Positions 33,372 through 42,155 of a stretch of DNA of 64,000 nt are shown here, piece by piece. The translations under genes were made by a program, and so were the position numbers. The stretch lies in assembly GCA_036867785.1 (NCBI GenBank), contig CP145421.1:62001-126000 (forward strand). The letters are read 5' to 3'. The notes below the pieces were generated by a model. That model did not search any database. It saw only the letters and a list, made by a program, of their open reading frames with translations, and was not told the DNA's origin. This DNA comes from Plasmodiophora brassicae. Lineage: Eukaryota; Endomyxa: Phytomyxea; Phytomyxea; Plasmodiophorida. How positions within the stretch are numbered: the stretch's first letter is position 1; each line of letters begins with the position of its first letter.

Positions 33372-34153
33372 CTGCCTTTCTCCGAACTCATGACCGGAAT
33401 CAGCATGAGCGGGATGACTGATGAGTGATGATTCATGATGTCCAGATGTTGATCATGCAGAAGGGTAGTGTGAGACTCGGGTGCAAATGAGCGCCCACTA
33501 CTCACTAAAAACCACCTTGTAACCCAATGTGGGAGAAATCGGTGGAAAATCCATTTGCGGACACCCCCAGCATGAATGTCAACAACCGGATTATCTATGC
33601 TAGAAGATCAGATAAACATTCCAATTGCGGAACATACCTGACGAGGACATCGGCAATGGGGCGCTCAACCCACATGGGAGGAGCCCTTGACCATATACAT
33701 CTCCGAAGTATCATTCACACCACTCAACGACCGGCACACATGTGCGGGCCCCCAGCGCTACAGGAGCCTCAATGAAAAGGACGATATCCAAATCAGAGTC
33801 AATCCCGCGGTGAAGAGGAACTTCGAAGATGCTGCCGAATGCCTCGTGATGAAATGTGCCAGAACGGCAATAGCTCAATAGAGCACCAATGGCATACTAG
33901 CCCACGATAGGAGCGCCATGGATAGATATAGCTCAGATATGAGCGAGAATGGCATACTAGCCCACGATAGGAGCGCCATTAAGCGGTTTCCAATATTGGA
34001 TAACCATGATCATGATCATCGTCGTATTGTTCACAATCGAAGCAATACGGTCGCGCCGTCCACGTAATGTACCGACGCTAGGAAGAGCGACTTATACTGA
34101 AGTCACCTATGCAACGCAAAATCATGCATTAATGGCGTTCATTGCCATCATAC
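33372..34153 (-). other. Ty3-B 3' untranslated region with 60-bp tandem repeat
   Basis: 782 nt between the polyprotein stop and the 3' LTR, with no ORF of interest. Two 60-bp units near 33868-33987 share a 32-bp identical core (33888-33919 and 33948-33979, AATGGCATACTAGCCCACGA...). Confidence 0.75.
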
Positions 34154-37100
34154 CTAGTTGCTGCGTCGCTGCTTCCGTCTGGATCCGGTACCTTTGGTGC
34201 GCGTCCGTTTCGGCGTCGGCGGTACCAATTGAGATAACGCCTCAGCATGCTGATGATCGTCGCCAAGTTTGCGAATCAACTCCGGTAGCAACTGGGGAAC
34301 GTCTTCAGCGATGCGAGCTGCTGGTTCCCATGTCGCTTCCGATAACTCGAAGCCGGACCAGGCCACCTGGATCTGGAGCTCATGCGTGTCACGATCCAGA
34401 CGACAATCGAGGAGATCATCCACCAATAGCTTCTGGTCCGCTTGCTGCAATTGCTGCTTCAGCTCGACAGTGACGTTCAGGTCTTCGTCGGCGTATCGTC
34501 GGATGCGTTGCGTGTGCGCTTCAAACCGACGCGAGGTAAGAATGTCCTCCAGCTCGTAGACTTGATCGTTGATCCGTCGAACGACTCGATACGGTCCCCG
34601 CCAGTGCGCGGCCAACTTCTGCGCTGGTCCGAGCACAGCCTTCGCGTTCAGCACATAGTCGCCGGGGATGAACGACTCGGACTGGTACTTCTTCAAACGT
34701 CGTGCCCGCTGCTGGACATTCGCGGCGTGCTGCGCCGTCTTCGCGTCATCGACCGCCTTGTGCAGTTCGTCCAACGCGACTTGCATCTCCGCCAGGTACA
34801 TCACGACCGACTCAGCCGAGACTGGTCGAAACTGATCGGCGGCTGGATCCCAGATGCGGTCGAGTGGGCTTTCTGGCTGATTGCCGGTGATGACCGTGTA
34901 CGGTGCGTTACCAGCAAGTCGCTTGCTCGGAGCATGGTTGATTGCATGTTGTACGACCGGGCACAGGTACGGCCAGTTATGGGTACTTATTTGTGCCTCG
35001 CTCAGAATGGATCGCAGCATGTTCAACACCGTTCGGTTAGCTCGTTCGACTGTCCCATTCGCCCATGGGCAATAAGCAAGAGTGATGTGATGCTGAATCT
35101 CGCGTAGGCGCGACAGCTCCTTGATCACCTCCGCCGTGAAGTGGGATCCACCATCGGTAACCAAGTATTCTGGCGTCTCGAAGTCTGCAATCCACTGATT
35201 GATGGCGTCCGCGGCAGCTCGACTGGTTGCGCCCTGGCATGGAACCAGGCGCACGTACCCGCTGTAGTCGTCCTTCATGACCAGGATATACTTGTACGGG
35301 TGGTCGGTTCCACGAACAGGCTCCACATACAAGTAGTCCATGGCCATGACCTGGAATGGACGTTGCCCATGAAGTGCTTCTCCCAACGGTCGTGGTACCT
35401 TCCTGCCTCCTCTTGTGGTAATGCAGTGGATGCATTGCTGGCACATTTGCTCAACGTCCTTGTCGATGTCAGGCCAGCAGAAACGTGACATAATCGTCTG
35501 TTTCGCCACTTCCGAAGCACGATGACCTGCACTTCCACTGTGTCCAATGATGAGGATGCGCAAGCGTAGACTTCGACATCCAACATGGATCGGGATCAAG
35601 GTTGCTCCATCCGTGGATTTCCAAAGGCGATCAGTGTCATCGAAGAATATACCGTCCTCGATCTTCTCCTCTCGAGTCAGTAGCCTCTGCGAGTCCCTGA
35701 TCTCTTGTTCCGTCGGCCAACTGAAGTCTGGATGTTTTCTAGGGGTCGCCCGTAGATTGTCCATCTTGAGCAGACGCGTTGTCCGACACTTCAGCGCGAT
35801 ACGTCCAGACCCCCATCTCGTCAGAAGGTCTGCCCAGACGTTATCAACACCAGAGATCTCCCTGATCTCGTAATCGAAGCCTTGAAGATGTAGCGCCCAT
35901 CGTTGCAGCTTCTGAGCGGTATGCTTCTTCACTTCCGAGTCAGGATTGAAGATGTACGTCAGGTTGCGGTGGTCGCAGTAGGTAAGGAATGGTCGGGATG
36001 TCTGGAGGAGAAAGTCACCGCGCTCAGTGGCATAGATGATAGCGGCCGCCTCCTTCTCGACGATTGGCCATCGCAACTCGGAACCGGAGAACCGCTTGCC
36101 ATAGAATGCAAGAGGCTCGTGCCGCTGCTCATGAACTGGGAGCGCGATATCTTCACGTGGAATCTGCGTGATGACCGCTGACCATGCCACCTCGCTGGCG
36201 TCCGTGAAGAGGCAAGTCTGGTAATCAGGTTTGGGATAGGCTAGCTGAACATGATTGATCAGGGCGAAACGTAGATCCTCAAATGCTTGGGAATGCACGG
36301 TGTTCCAACCCAGATCGATCAGCCCCATTGAAGACGCAGATGAAGACTGAACATTTCGAAGGTCGGGTTGGATGCGTCGTAGTTCAGCGTGCGCCTCATC
36401 AATGATTGCCTGCAGAGGTCCAACAATGTGTGCATATCCTGGCACGCTCGTCCGCATCCAGTTCGCCGCCCAGAGGAACTGCTGCAAGTCCTTGATCGTC
36501 GTCGGTTGCGGCATGTTCATCAACGACTCAATGCGCTCTGGATCATGTCGGATACCATCCTTCGAGTAGATGCGTCCGCACCACTTCAGCTCTCTGGCGA
36601 ACAAGGTGCACTTCGTCGGATTGAGCTTCAGGTTGCGTTCACCGCACCTCTCCAGCACCAAGGACAGTTGGGCGAGCAACTCGGCCTCCGATCGGGCAAA
36701 ACCAAGCAAATCATCTATCCAGATGAGCAGATGGTCCTGCATGTCGTCGAAGATCCTCGCCACCCGCGCCTGGAACTGAAGAGCGGAATTCATGCCTCCC
36801 TGAATGCTGCGGGTTGGAGTGTAGACCGCATCGTCCGTCATGAACGAGAAGATTTCCTGGCACTCCTTGGCTAGAGGCATCAGCCAAAAACCTTTGTGCG
36901 CATCAATGGTGAAGAAGCACGTCATGCCGTTGAGCTTGCGAGTAGCCGCTTCGACGTTCGGCATCGGCCAGGCAGTCGGAACAGATCGCGCATTGACTTG
37001 ACGCAGGTCAACACATAGGCGATATCCGTTGCCATGCGGCTTCTTGACCACCAGCACTGGACTGGCCCATCTCGAATTCAGATTCAGGTAGATGAGACCG

Positions 37101-38896
37101 TTCTCCTTCAACATCCGGATCATGTCGTCCAGAAACTCCTTCTGATTGGGATTGTAGGTGCGCGGCTTACATCGGTATGGCGTGGCGCCTGGTTTCAGTT
37201 TTGTCACCATCGGTTCGACGTCCACCGGTGCATCATGACCGAGCTTCGTTCGGAACTCGTTGACGTGCCTCTTCAGCATCAGACGAAGACGTGCTAATCC
37301 GGCGCGTGACATGCCGTTCTGCCGGGCTTCGTGCACGAGTTTGTTCAGCTCGATCTCGATCTCTCGCACGTTAATCGGTCCGATATCGACGTCCGCTGTT
37401 GCCGGTTCATGGTCGTTCGTTGGGTGCTGATTGTGCGACTGGTCTCCCGTCAACGTTGCCATGCGCGTAACGATGTACTCCACGTTCTGAATAGAATCCA
37501 CATCGACGAGTGCACATCCCGACTGGACCACCCTCGATAGCTGCTGAACAGGACTAATGCCCAGAGCTGCCAACAGGTCGTTGCCGATGAGCGTGACTGT
37601 GACCGCGTCCGAGATGTAGAACTCCACGTTGAACAAGGTGATCTTGCCCACCGTCGTCTCGAGTGTCGTCATTGGGACTTTCACCATTTGATCGCATGAT
37701 CCAATTGCGTGATCATCTGCTGCTAGGATCTCCCTCGCCGTCACGGGCTGGAAGATTACCTCACGGAGCTGGCTGGCAACAGTGCTTGGCATGATGTTGC
37801 CGCCCCGGCAGCCGGAATCGAGTTCATATGGTACACGTACGTCTCCAATGACCATCCACTGTTGGCCCCCCTCCAATACAGGATAGCGTTGCACCTTCTT
37901 CACCTTTATTGGAGGAGGGCCCACTCGGGCGTTCGCCTTCACCAAAGTCCTGCACTCTTCCTCGCTGGGCTTGGTCGGACAGTCGCGTAGCGTGTGGCGA
38001 CCCTTACAGTGCCAACACGTGGGTGCACGACTGGGCCTGGAGGCGTCAGCTGCGGGTGGAGCCGCCGCTGATATCGGCTTGCTAGGCTTCGGCGAGGGTG
38101 CGACCTTTGCTGGTGCGGGTTCGGATCGATAGCGCTTGACTCGGTCCAGTCGTCCTGCTGGGGTAGCGCGCCCGGTATCGGGACGGCCTCCGCCTGCGGC
38201 GTGTTGCTTGTCATACTGACGAAGCTCGGCGACTGTGCGCTTCGGCGTGTTGCCTAGCGCATTCGCCTCGTTCTTATGCGCCAGCAGGAACGCATCCGCC
38301 CAACGCTTCGCCTCTGCCTTCACCGCGACGATGTTGCCTTCTCGCGCAGGCTTATCATCAGTTACCCATCGGCGCAGGTGCTGGCGCAGGCGGAACGGCT
38401 GCATCGCGTCGACGAACAGGCTGACGCGCGCCTTCCTGCCCCCCACGCTTGACCGCAGATCATAACCCAGGCGGTGCTCGTGCTCGTTGAGCGACTCCAG
38501 CACCGACTGGATCATGTCTCGCAAGGTGGCCAGGTTGACGTTCATGTAAACATGGCTCGCCAACCTGTCCGCCATCTCGTACGGCTGCAGTCCATGGCCG
38601 TCCCGCAAGTCGTTGATCGTGTCGACCATCCACTGCTTCAGAGTGGTCTCCGTCAGATCGTCTACGGAGGCCAGCTCTAGTTCGTCCAACGCGATCAGCT
38701 TCAATTGCGCGGCCGTGAAGCAGTGGACGACCGACTGCGGCTTGACCCTCTGGCTCGCAGGACGCTGCCGTTCCCGATCGGTAACGACAGCACAGTACTT
38801 GTCGTACTGTTCCTGCAGCCGCTGGATCGACGGCGCATCGAGCTTCTTCGTGCTCGGTAGCATGAACGCGTCGCGCACTGGTGTGTTGACCGCCAT
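34154..38896 (-). CDS. Ty3-B Gag-Pol polyprotein, single ORF with chromodomain
   Basis: 1,580 residues. Order: gag-like helical region; zinc knuckle CWHCKGRHTLRDC (CCHC with short spacing); protease with the ELDSGCRGGN active-site loop; RT with DAHKGFWLMPL (motif A), IQGGMNSALQFQ (motif B) and LLIWIDDLLGF (motif C, IDD rather than the usual YLDD); RNase H (CLFTDASEVAWSAVI); integrase with the HHCC zinc domain (HSGSAGHRA...CQQCIHC) and the catalytic core DYLYVEP / LVTDGGSHF / NGTVERANR; and a C-terminal chromodomain (VDDLLDCRLDRD...IQVAWSGFELSEATWEP). All catalytic acids are visible, so it may be autonomous. The RT motifs group it with Ty3-D and apart from Ty3-C. Gag and pol are fused without any frameshift, so the Gag:Pol ratio must be set in another way. 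Confidence 0.92.
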   Translation of the reverse strand: MAVNTPVRDAFMLPSTKKLDAPSIQRLQEQYDKYCAVVTDRERQRPASQRVKPQSVVHCFTAAQLKLIALDELELASVDDLTETTLKQWMVDTINDLRDGHGLQPYEMADRLASHVYMNVNLATLRDMIQSVLESLNEHEHRLGYDLRSSVGGRKARVSLFVDAMQPFRLRQHLRRWVTDDKPAREGNIVAVKAEAKRWADAFLLAHKNEANALGNTPKRTVAELRQYDKQHAAGGGRPDTGRATPAGRLDRVKRYRSEPAPAKVAPSPKPSKPISAAAPPAADASRPSRAPTCWHCKGRHTLRDCPTKPSEEECRTLVKANARVGPPPIKVKKVQRYPVLEGGQQWMVIGDVRVPYELDSGCRGGNIMPSTVASQLREVIFQPVTAREILAADDHAIGSCDQMVKVPMTTLETTVGKITLFNVEFYISDAVTVTLIGNDLLAALGISPVQQLSRVVQSGCALVDVDSIQNVEYIVTRMATLTGDQSHNQHPTNDHEPATADVDIGPINVREIEIELNKLVHEARQNGMSRAGLARLRLMLKRHVNEFRTKLGHDAPVDVEPMVTKLKPGATPYRCKPRTYNPNQKEFLDDMIRMLKENGLIYLNLNSRWASPVLVVKKPHGNGYRLCVDLRQVNARSVPTAWPMPNVEAATRKLNGMTCFFTIDAHKGFWLMPLAKECQEIFSFMTDDAVYTPTRSIQGGMNSALQFQARVARIFDDMQDHLLIWIDDLLGFARSEAELLAQLSLVLERCGERNLKLNPTKCTLFARELKWCGRIYSKDGIRHDPERIESLMNMPQPTTIKDLQQFLWAANWMRTSVPGYAHIVGPLQAIIDEAHAELRRIQPDLRNVQSSSASSMGLIDLGWNTVHSQAFEDLRFALINHVQLAYPKPDYQTCLFTDASEVAWSAVITQIPREDIALPVHEQRHEPLAFYGKRFSGSELRWPIVEKEAAAIIYATERGDFLLQTSRPFLTYCDHRNLTYIFNPDSEVKKHTAQKLQRWALHLQGFDYEIREISGVDNVWADLLTRWGSGRIALKCRTTRLLKMDNLRATPRKHPDFSWPTEQEIRDSQRLLTREEKIEDGIFFDDTDRLWKSTDGATLIPIHVGCRSLRLRILIIGHSGSAGHRASEVAKQTIMSRFCWPDIDKDVEQMCQQCIHCITTRGGRKVPRPLGEALHGQRPFQVMAMDYLYVEPVRGTDHPYKYILVMKDDYSGYVRLVPCQGATSRAAADAINQWIADFETPEYLVTDGGSHFTAEVIKELSRLREIQHHITLAYCPWANGTVERANRTVLNMLRSILSEAQISTHNWPYLCPVVQHAINHAPSKRLAGNAPYTVITGNQPESPLDRIWDPAADQFRPVSAESVVMYLAEMQVALDELHKAVDDAKTAQHAANVQQRARRLKKYQSESFIPGDYVLNAKAVLGPAQKLAAHWRGPYRVVRRINDQVYELEDILTSRRFEAHTQRIRRYADEDLNVTVELKQQLQQADQKLLVDDLLDCRLDRDTHELQIQVAWSGFELSEATWEPAARIAEDVPQLLPELIRKLGDDHQHAEALSQLVPPTPKRTRTKGTGSRRKQRRSN

Positions 38897-38972
38897 GCCG
38901 ATAGTGGCTTATGTGCAACGTGGGTAGAAGTCTCGTAGTAATGCTAAGGTCGAGAACCACTAAAGCTAGCTT

Positions 38973-39164
38973 TGAGGTCTTTTCCCAGAATAGTGAACTC
39001 CTTTAATAGACCTAGCTGGATCACAGGCCATACTGTGCCTGTGTGGTATCATGCTAGTAGCCCATGACAGTGTCAACAGAGATGCCAGTGGGGAACAGCG
39101 GGTGATGTCATCAGAGTCAGGCTGATGTAGGGAATGAGCCATATATAGCCGGCCCATTTCTACA
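38973..39164 (-). repeat. Ty3-B 5' LTR (192 bp)
   Basis: Identical to 33167-33371 except for the missing 13 nt. Followed at 39165 by ACCA, the target duplication. Confidence 0.92.
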
Positions 39165-39999
39165 ACCAGCACGATCGCGGCGATCGTAGCGGAGGCGCTC
39201 CAGGCACAGCGCGTCGACATCGACGCCATGCTCCGGCAGCAGCGCGCTGAGATCTTGGCGCAGATCGCCGCCAGCCCGTCCATCGTCCCCAAGACCGAAA
39301 CCATTGATCCTGATCGACCGCCGACTCCCTTGTCGACCATATCGTACTCGACACCAGTCCGGCTGCACACGTTCACGGGCGATGACTCGGTCGATCCAAT
39401 GTCTGCGACGACGTGGTTCGACGAGTTTTGCCGCTTCGCTGACGCGGATCCGACGTCACCGGCACTGCTGTCGAATGCGGCCAGGAGCCTGTTTTGGCGT
39501 CGAGCCTGGACGGCGTGGCGCTGAAGCTGTACGTGGCTATCAAGCCATCGTCCCCGCAGGCCCTCAAGACAATGCTCCTGGAGAACTTTCCGGAGATCAC
39601 TGCCGCGCGCGCCAAGGCTGAATTCGACGCCCTGCGCCAGACGGGCCCGTTTGCCGGGCATCTCGTGGAGTTTCGACGCCGCTACTTTGTCGCTGTCGCC
39701 CGCGACCCGGACTGCCGTCTAAGCGACTCCTCGCTGGCCGAGAAGCTGCGCACATCGCTGACCCCTGCGCTGGCCGAGGAGCTGTACAAGTGGCAGCTGC
39801 GCAGCTTCTCCGCCATGGTGGATAATGCGGTCCATCTGGCGCCGCTGTTCCCGGTGCCGTCGGCTGCGATTTTGAACGTGGCCACAAGCGAGCTGCAGCC
39901 TCTGACCGACGAGGAGCGGGACCGTTGTCGCCGCGAAGGCCGCTGTTTTCGCTGTCGCGAACCGGGACACATGGCGAACCAGTGCCCCCGGTCCCAGCC

Positions 40000-40006
40000 G
40001 GGAAAT
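40000..40006 (+). promoter_or_regulatory. putative programmed -1 frameshift site GGGAAAT (Ty3-A gag/pro)
   Basis: In the gag frame the heptamer reads G GGA AAT, the X XXY YYZ phase required for -1 slippage. Four codons later gag stops. The -1 frame continues as GKCSRVIRAGF into protease. Confidence 0.65.
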
Positions 40007-41160
40007 GTTCGCGGGTGATCCGAGCCGGGTTCGCGGATCGCCCACTACATGACGACATTCTTGAACCCGATTGCCTCTTTATCTCTTCTATTTATTCCAG
40101 CGTACGATTCGTCCCGTCTGTCACTGTCCCCATTCAGCTATTTATCGCATCACGTGTCATTTCGACTAAGGCCCTTATCGATTGTGGCGCTACGTCTTCG
40201 TTCGTCGACTGGTCCTTCGCTCGGTCGAACGACATTCCCTGCGTTGCGAAGCAGCAGGCGATTGCTGTCAAAGTAGTTGATGGCAGGGCCCTACCGCCGG
40301 TGTCGCAGGAGACGCTACCCATGGCTGTGAGGGTCGACGGTCAGTTCCAGGACAGCAACTTGATTTTGAATGTGATCCGCGCTCCCAACCATCCCATCAT
40401 TCTCGGGATGCCGTGGCTCGAACACCATAATCCGGTGATCGACTGGCGTCAGCGATCTGCAGCCCGCCGTGACTCGGCGACCCCAACATCGACACCGGCT
40501 CCGCCACGTCGCTCACCTCTTACAGTATCGACGCTAGACAAGGTCGACCCCATGATTCCGGTAGGCGAGAGCCGAGTCGCTGAGGGAGCTTCTCGCCCGT
40601 CGGATCCTCCTGCGTTCACCTTGGACCAGCGCTCCGATGCCTGCTCTCCGCGTCAACAGCGAACTGATGGCGGTCCCGTCTTGTCGGCCGTGTCCCACAC
40701 CCCAGCCTCTGTGGCGGCTGAAGCGTGGGTCACATCTGGCCTTCGATTATGTTTTGTGGGCCTGTGGCTGGTTTGCATAGCGCTACTGCCTCTCCTTGTC
40801 TGTCTCTGCTCCGGCGCCCTTGTCGCTTGGATCTTTCGGCTCGCGCTACTGGGATGCGGTTTCGGCGCTTGTTTCGCCTGGATTTCCTTGTCCGCACCCC
40901 TGAACGGTTGCCGACCCACCGTTCGCGATGGGCCTGTCAACCCAGCCGCGACCGAGGGCCCCGCGTCTGCAAACGTGGCCACGTCGTCGACTTCTGCCGC
41001 GAGTATATCTCCAGTTCGATCCGGTCATTCGTGCAATCGCCGGCCAGCCGAATGGCGTGGTGGGTGCCGCCGCCCACCCCTTAGCCGGCGCAGCATGGCA
41101 ACCGTTACCACCGAGGCCGCAACCCCGACTACATCTCCCGATGCGTTATGGGTTCGGCGC
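40007..41160 (+). CDS. Ty3-A protease and hydrophobic linker (5' part of pol)
   Basis: Open in the -1 frame relative to gag. A retropepsin domain is visible: STKALIDCGATSSFVDWSFA (D-C-G-A active-site loop in place of D-S/T-G-A) and PIILGMPWLEHHNPVIDW, a flap/C-terminal motif typical of Ty3 proteases. Downstream is a Pro/Ser-rich linker and a strongly hydrophobic stretch (about 40739-40890; e.g. LCFVGLWLVCIALLPLLVCLC) predicted to form two or three membrane segments. No RT follows; the frame runs into the Ty3-C LTR. The equivalent linker in Ty3-C also has a hydrophobic segment. Confidence 0.7.
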
Positions 41161-41247
41161 TGTCACGATCAGGCAAGCTGATGCAACGAACGCTTTGACG
41201 GACTGGCGAAGTCCGTCGCGGGGTTCGGGATTTATTCAGTCATCACA
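41161..41247 (-). repeat. Ty3-C 3' LTR (87 bp)
   Basis: Plus-strand TGTCACGATCAGG...CATCACA. Identical over all 87 positions to 51840-51926. The adjacent internal sequence read on the minus strand (AGAAGAGGACTATTC) is purine-rich and may be the polypurine tract. Confidence 0.9.
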
Positions 41248-41781
41248 GAATAGTCCTCTTCTAGCGATTGGGTCTCCGCCGGTTTCGGGAGCGAGGGCCA
41301 GGTTTATCGGGATATCGAGCATGAAATTCAGCAATCGCTTGGTCCTGGCCTCCTGTCCCATGGAGATTGCCCGCGGGTTCCCAGGTGCGATCGGACGGGG
41401 AGTATCCTTCCCAATCTATGAGATATTGCAACCGCCTCGACCGGTATCGGGAATCCAAGATCGACTTAACGATGAACAGGGGCTGGTCGTCATCTTCCAA
41501 TACAATGGGCGGCGGCGGTGGCTGTTGGCGATGTGGAAGGACATTAGGCGTATACGGTTCCAGCTGTGACACATGGAAGACGTTATGTAGGCGCGAGGTA
41601 GGAGGCAGCTTCACTTCGTATGCGACAGGGTTAACTGTGCGAACAACTTGGAAGGGTCCCAGCAGACGGTCATCCAGTTTCCCGCACGGGCGGCCAGTCG
41701 ATAAGGTTCCACGCCTGAGCATGACGAGATCACCCACCCATGCAGTGGTGGTGGTTCGCGGCGACGGCGATCCGCAGAGCG

Positions 41782-41957
41782 TGTGACGTCCCAACGGTGA
41801 TGGTATATCAGCCGTGTAGTATAATCGTCTGTGTCCCCGACCTGCAGCTCCCACGGACGCCGTGCGGACTCCGTGCGCACTCCGTGCATGTCCGTCATTC
41901 TTAGGGCGGCCTAGCCGGATCACAGCTATTCTTGTCTTATAGCTTGGAGCCGGCACA
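41782..41957 (-). repeat. Ty3-D 3' LTR (176 bp)
   Basis: Plus-strand TGTGACGTCCC...CCGGCACA; no difference from 46870-47045 was seen. It includes short direct repeats around CGGACTCCGTGC / GCACTCCGTGC. Confidence 0.92.
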
Positions 41958-42155
41958 TTCCCCTCCTTCAACGAAATGCTCCTCCTTGCAGGTGTCTTCA
42001 GTGGTGGTGTATCCTAATCATGTCTTCTCCTTAATATAGTCTAATTAACATAATTAAGTCTCAATCTTCGTAGAACACAGTTTTGGCTTCTGTCGTCACA
42101 TGGCCGTCGGCATTAAAATAACCCAGCGCGCATCCGGGAAAAAAGCATGACTAGC

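Larger units (their letters stand above)
33167..39164 (-). mobile_element. Ty3-B: apparently complete Ty3/gypsy retrotransposon
   Basis: 5,998 bp bounded by LTRs 38973-39164 (5', in the element's sense) and 33167-33371 (3'), flanked by a 4-bp duplication ACCA (33163-33166 and 39165-39168). One long ORF covers gag, protease, RT, RNase H, integrase and chromodomain without a frameshift. The LTRs are identical apart from one 13-nt indel, so the insertion is recent. It sits inside Ty3-A gag in the opposite orientation. Confidence 0.9.
33082..40018 (+). pseudogene. Ty3-A gag, split by Ty3-B insertion
   Basis: Coding segments are 33082-33166 and 39165-40018. The central part aligns by eye with the Ty3-C gag (LDGVALKLYVAIKPSS versus LEGPALEVYFGLPDD; AEKLRTSLTPALAEELY). 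It ends with a CCHC zinc knuckle (CFRCREPGHMANQC), then QPGNVRG and a stop. A one-nt frameshift near 39490 separates the two halves. A GGGAAAT heptamer lies immediately before the stop. Confidence 0.8.
32948..41160 (+). mobile_element. Ty3-A: truncated Ty3/gypsy element (Tf1/sushi-like), interrupted by Ty3-B
   Basis: The 5' LTR (about 32948-33063), a self-priming-type PBS (33066-33074), a gag starting at ATG 33082, and protease plus linker up to 41160. Gag is split by Ty3-B (33167-39164): the frame before the insertion (ending LNTPLSALT) continues after it (STIAAIVAEALQAQ) once one copy of the 4-bp duplication is removed. RT, RNase H and integrase are missing; the element stops where the Ty3-C LTR begins at 41161. 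Similarity to Ty3-C in gag, protease and PBS architecture puts them in one family. Gag also has a frameshift near 39490, so this copy is dead. Confidence 0.8.

Noticed and set aside
38966-39661. 231-codon minus-strand frame crossing the Ty3-B LTR
   Set aside because: It spans the LTR and the antisense of Ty3-A gag; a junction artefact.
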